From: Streptomyces sp. NRRL B-24085
GTDB lineage: Bacteria > Actinomycetota > Actinomycetes > Streptomycetales > Streptomycetaceae
Assembly (NCBI RefSeq): GCF_001282115.1
Contig: NZ_LJBR01000058.1
Coordinates: 1 to 64,000, forward strand
Length of the DNA: 64,000 bases
Reading direction: 5' to 3'
In this document: positions 61,697-64,000 of the stretch, piece after piece
Numbering within the stretch: position 1 is the stretch's first letter
How the letters are laid out: the number at the start of each line of letters is the position of its first letter
The notes under the pieces: model-generated
The model's database searches: none
Told to the model about the DNA's origin: nothing
The model's input: only the letters and a program-made list of their open reading frames with translations
Program-made: the position numbers and the translations under genes

Positions 61697-62734
61697 TCAT
61701 GCGCCCAGCGAGTCGAGATACGCGTCCTCCGCCGCGTAGTCGAAGAGGTCGCCGTAGGTCTCGAACATCCTCGGGTACGCCTCCCGCCAGTCCCGTCCGG
61801 CCAGTTGGGCCTCGATCCAGGCGACGGTCTCCGGCAGCCGGTCCGCGTACCGGACGACGGCGCGGTAGCCCAACTCCCGCTCGGCGGCGGACATGTCGCA
61901 GACCACCGGCGCCGGCACCGACCACGGGGTGTCGCCCACGGCCGGCGACGGCGGCGGCCCGTCCAGCACGATCGTCTCGGTGTCCGCACCCATGACGGCG
62001 TCGATCGCGGCGGCGATCTCCGCCACCGTCGGGGCGTCCGGATCCACCGCGTTCAGGACCCGGGTGCCCGGCCGCGCGGCCGCGAGCCGGATCAGCTCCG
62101 CGATGTTGTGGACGCTCGCCGGATGGAAGCGGCTCCTGCCGCCGAACGGGAGGACGCGCCGGGACCGGCCGTCCAGGTTGCGCTTGACGAAGTAGAGCTC
62201 GCGCGGGGTCCGGCAGTGCGGTCCGTGGATCGCGCCGGCCCGCAGCAGTGTGGCCGGCAACTGCTCCCCAGCCTCCAGTAGTTCACGTTCCAGCCCCGCC
62301 TTGCGCGTGCTGTACGAGGTGTCGCCGGGGGTGACGGTCCGCTGGTCCTCGGTCAGCGGCACCGGGTACTCCGGGAAGCCGTCCGGCTCGCCCTGGGTGT
62401 CGAAGTTGCGGCCCTTGTCGTCCTCGTACACCGACACGCTGGAGACCACCACGGCCGAGCCCACGCGGTCGGACAGCGACAGCAACTGCCGTGCGTGCGC
62501 GGGACCGTAGGCCACCATGTCGACCAAAACCTCGCAGTCGTCGCCCACCGCGGCCGCCAGCGCGGTGTCGTCCGCCCGGTCGGCCCGCGCGGTGCGCACC
62601 TCGGCGGGCCAGCTCTCGTCCCGTCCGCCGCCCCGGGAGACGGCCGTCACCTCCCAGCCGTCCCGGGCCAGCGCACCCACGGCCGCCCGCCCGATCTGTC
62701 CCGTCGCTCCGACCACCACAGCACGTCGTGTCAT
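61697..62734 (-). CDS. NAD-dependent epimerase/dehydratase family protein
   Basis: 345 residues from MTRRAVVVGATGQIGRAA (62734). Rossmann GxxGxxG motif is GATGQIG; the SDR-type Ser-Tyr-Lys pair is seen in VVVSSVSVYED ... TSYSTRKAGLE. Atypical extended SDR, likely acting on a nucleotide sugar or related metabolite. The long C-terminal helical region ends FDYAAEDAYLDSLG. Possibly in one transcript with the acyltransferase gene upstream (59 bp gap). Confidence 0.9.
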   Translation of the reverse strand: MTRRAVVVGATGQIGRAAVGALARDGWEVTAVSRGGGRDESWPAEVRTARADRADDTALAAAVGDDCEVLVDMVAYGPAHARQLLSLSDRVGSAVVVSSVSVYEDDKGRNFDTQGEPDGFPEYPVPLTEDQRTVTPGDTSYSTRKAGLERELLEAGEQLPATLLRAGAIHGPHCRTPRELYFVKRNLDGRSRRVLPFGGRSRFHPASVHNIAELIRLAAARPGTRVLNAVDPDAPTVAEIAAAIDAVMGADTETIVLDGPPPSPAVGDTPWSVPAPVVCDMSAAERELGYRAVVRYADRLPETVAWIEAQLAGRDWREAYPRMFETYGDLFDYAAEDAYLDSLGA

Positions 62735-62793
62735 GGGGCGACCGTACGGCGGCCGGCTCCGCCTTCTCCAGGGGCTTCTGCCGACGGCAGACC

Positions 62794-63519
62794 TCAGCTC
62801 AGCGGCATCCGGGGGAACTTGCGCTCCCTCTCCTGGCGCGCGGCGGTCTCCTCCGCCTTCACCACGGCCGCGTACTGGTCGACGTACTCCTGCTCGGACA
62901 GCGTCAGGATCGCGTACATGATCTCGTCGGTGATGGCCCGCAGGATCGCCTTCTCGTTCTCCATCCCGGCGTAGCGGGAGAAGTCCAGCGGCTCGCCGAA
63001 GCGGATCACCACGGGATGGATGTTGGGGATGACCTTGCCGGGCGGCTGGGCCTCGAAGGTGCCGATCATCGCGCAGGGGATGACCGGGACCTGCGCCTTG
63101 AGCGCCATCACCGCGACGCCGACCTTGCCCTTGTAGAGGCGGCCGTCGTGGGAGCGGGTGCCCTCCGGGTAGATGCCGAGCAGCTCGTCCTTGCGCAGCA
63201 CGCCGAGGCCCTCGCGGATGGCGGCCTGACCCGCTTCCTTGCCGGACCGGTCGACCGGGATCTGCCCGGCGCTGCGGAAGAAGAAGGCGGTCAGCCGGCC
63301 CTTGATGCCGGGGCCGGTGAAGTACTCGGCCTTCGCCAGGAAGGTGATGCGCCGCTTGAGCACCGCGGGCATCAGGAAGTGGTCGGAGAAGGACAGGTGG
63401 TTGCCGGCGACGATGGCCGCACCCGACTCCGGAATGTGCTCCAGGCCTTCTATTCGAGGCCGGAAGACCAGTCTCAGCAACGGCCCCAGCAGCACGTATT
63501 TGAGCAGGTAGTAGAACAA
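62794..63519 (-). CDS. 1-acyl-sn-glycerol-3-phosphate acyltransferase (PlsC-like)
   Basis: 241 residues, TTG start (63519) with GAGGAGCG upstream. An N-terminal hydrophobic stretch (YYLLKYVLLGPLLRLVFRPR) anchors it to the membrane. Acyltransferase motifs: NHLSFSD (H-x4-D), FFFRSAGQIPVDR, YPEGTRSHDG and VPVIPCAMIGTFE. Makes phosphatidic acid from lysophosphatidate in phospholipid synthesis. Confidence 0.93.
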   Translation of the reverse strand: MFYYLLKYVLLGPLLRLVFRPRIEGLEHIPESGAAIVAGNHLSFSDHFLMPAVLKRRITFLAKAEYFTGPGIKGRLTAFFFRSAGQIPVDRSGKEAGQAAIREGLGVLRKDELLGIYPEGTRSHDGRLYKGKVGVAVMALKAQVPVIPCAMIGTFEAQPPGKVIPNIHPVVIRFGEPLDFSRYAGMENEKAILRAITDEIMYAILTLSEQEYVDQYAAVVKAEETAARQERERKFPRMPLS

Positions 63520-63659
63520 GAGGGGGCGCTCCTCGGTCGGGCGGACGGCTCAACTCCGCGTTCTGGCTGGTCAACCGGCGTGAGATGGGGCTGCCAGTGT
63601 AGGCGCAGGTGGCGGGCCCCGGAACAGGGCCGGGGGCAGCTCCGCCGACCTCGGCCTGT

Positions 63660-64000
63660 TCACAGCCTCACGATCACCAGGGCCGTGTCGTCCGTGGCGC
63701 CGCCGGGCGGAAGCAGTTCCAGCAGGACCGCGTCGGCGAGCGTCTCGGGGTCGTCCTCGCGGTGCCGGGCGAGGGAGTCGGCCAGCCGGGCGAGCCCCGT
63801 GTCGATGTCCTCGCGGCGCCGCTCCACCAGGCCGTCGGTGTAGAGCGCGAGGGTGGCGCCGTCGGTGAAGGCGGTCGCGGCCTGCGGCCGGGGCATCGGG
63901 TCGGGGCGGGCGTCGAGCGGCGGGTCGGTCGCCTTGTCCAGGCACTCCACCCGGCCGTCGGCGTGCACCAGCATCGGCGGTGGGTGCCCCGCGCTGCTGT
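63660..64000 (-). CDS. SpoIIE/PP2C-type serine phosphatase, C-terminal part (5' end outside window)
   Basis: The visible ~113 residues read PPMLVHADGRVECLDKATDP, then ALYTDGLVERRREDIDTGLA and the C-terminal DDTALVIVRL. These are the last two metal-binding motifs of PP2C-type SpoIIE phosphatases (YTDGLVE and DD). The domain begins beyond base 64000. Such proteins dephosphorylate anti-anti-sigma factors, often after PAS/GAF sensor domains, which cannot be seen here. Confidence 0.88.
   Translation of the reverse strand, partial: SSAGHPPPMLVHADGRVECLDKATDPPLDARPDPMPRPQAATAFTDGATLALYTDGLVERRREDIDTGLARLADSLARHREDDPETLADAVLLELLPPGGATDDTALVIVRL

Noticed and set aside
61697..63574. One very long minus-strand frame joining acyltransferase and epimerase regions
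   Set aside because: The first 280 codons lie in a different frame from the acyltransferase gene and have no similarity. The epimerase begins at an ATG (62734) with a normal Rossmann start.

Overview
The window is a 64 kb piece of chromosome from a high-GC actinomycete, almost certainly a Streptomyces. The evidence is the strong G/C preference at third codon positions, a ureABCFGD cluster without ureE next to a secreted tripeptidyl aminopeptidase, paired XRE/DUF397 regulators, an ECF41 sigma factor, an F420-type oxidoreductase, a c-di-AMP riboswitch in front of a cell-wall hydrolase, rare TTA codons, and a hairpin-forming intergenic repeat of a kind common in this genus. The gene order from biotin synthesis through urease to tripeptidyl aminopeptidase resembles, from memory, the Streptomyces coelicolor chromosome. 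No tRNA, rRNA, CRISPR array, integrase or transposase was seen.

Layout. 1-7 kb: a sulfur/exported-protein block (sirohydrochlorin chelatase end, secreted SBP56/methanethiol-oxidase-like protein, coupled membrane protein with a copper-resistance-like segment, siroheme sulfite/nitrite reductase, CalB-like secreted lipase, DUF3105 protein). 7-11 kb: sbcDC nuclease. 11-17 kb: two Lrp/AsnC regulators, each divergent from a sulfur-related enzyme (rhodanese, trans-sulfuration enzyme), an orphan Imm21 protein, a DUF885 hydrolase and an ACT-GNAT protein. 18-24 kb: a PhoD phosphatase behind a PHO box, a MocR regulator/DMT exporter pair, and a hydrolase/ECF41 pair. 24-30 kb: GntR regulator with a dre-like operator, ROK regulator, and a two-component system divergent from an ABC transporter. 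30-42 kb: housekeeping (mug, purB), SGNH hydrolase, two CNNM/CorC proteins separated by a repeat-rich ORF, LLM oxidoreductase and a MacB/FtsX-type ABC exporter. 42-43 kb: an antitoxin/Doc-like pair. 43-48 kb: biotin synthesis (bioF divergent from bioBAD). 48-50 kb: XRE/DUF397/ATPase regulatory set. 50-55 kb: NlpC/P60 hydrolase with riboswitch, a ClpP paralogue divergent from an orphan YefM-type antitoxin, and an ABC-2-like membrane protein divergent from a TetR regulator. 55-60 kb: urease behind a GlnR-like box. 60-64 kb: tripeptidyl aminopeptidase, epimerase, acyltransferase and a truncated SpoIIE phosphatase.

The most unusual signals lie between the standard genes. (1) A Phd/YefM antitoxin without a toxin shares a 64-bp promoter region, containing YefM-type TGTACA cores, with a clpP paralogue. 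(2) A proline-rich ORF made of 58-residue repeats (174 bp, exactly in frame) sits between two CNNM genes with 4-bp overlaps at both ends. (3) The 3' ends of two unrelated genes (MocR at 19.7 kb, ABC-2-like protein at 53 kb) have been copied in tandem beyond their stop codons. (4) The secreted SBP56-like enzyme, its coupled membrane partner and a siroheme reductase may form a sulfur module. Several small regulators (antitoxin 42124, YefM 52415, TetR 54592) have promoters placed so that their mRNAs would be leaderless. All functions are read from sequence alone; no database search was run.
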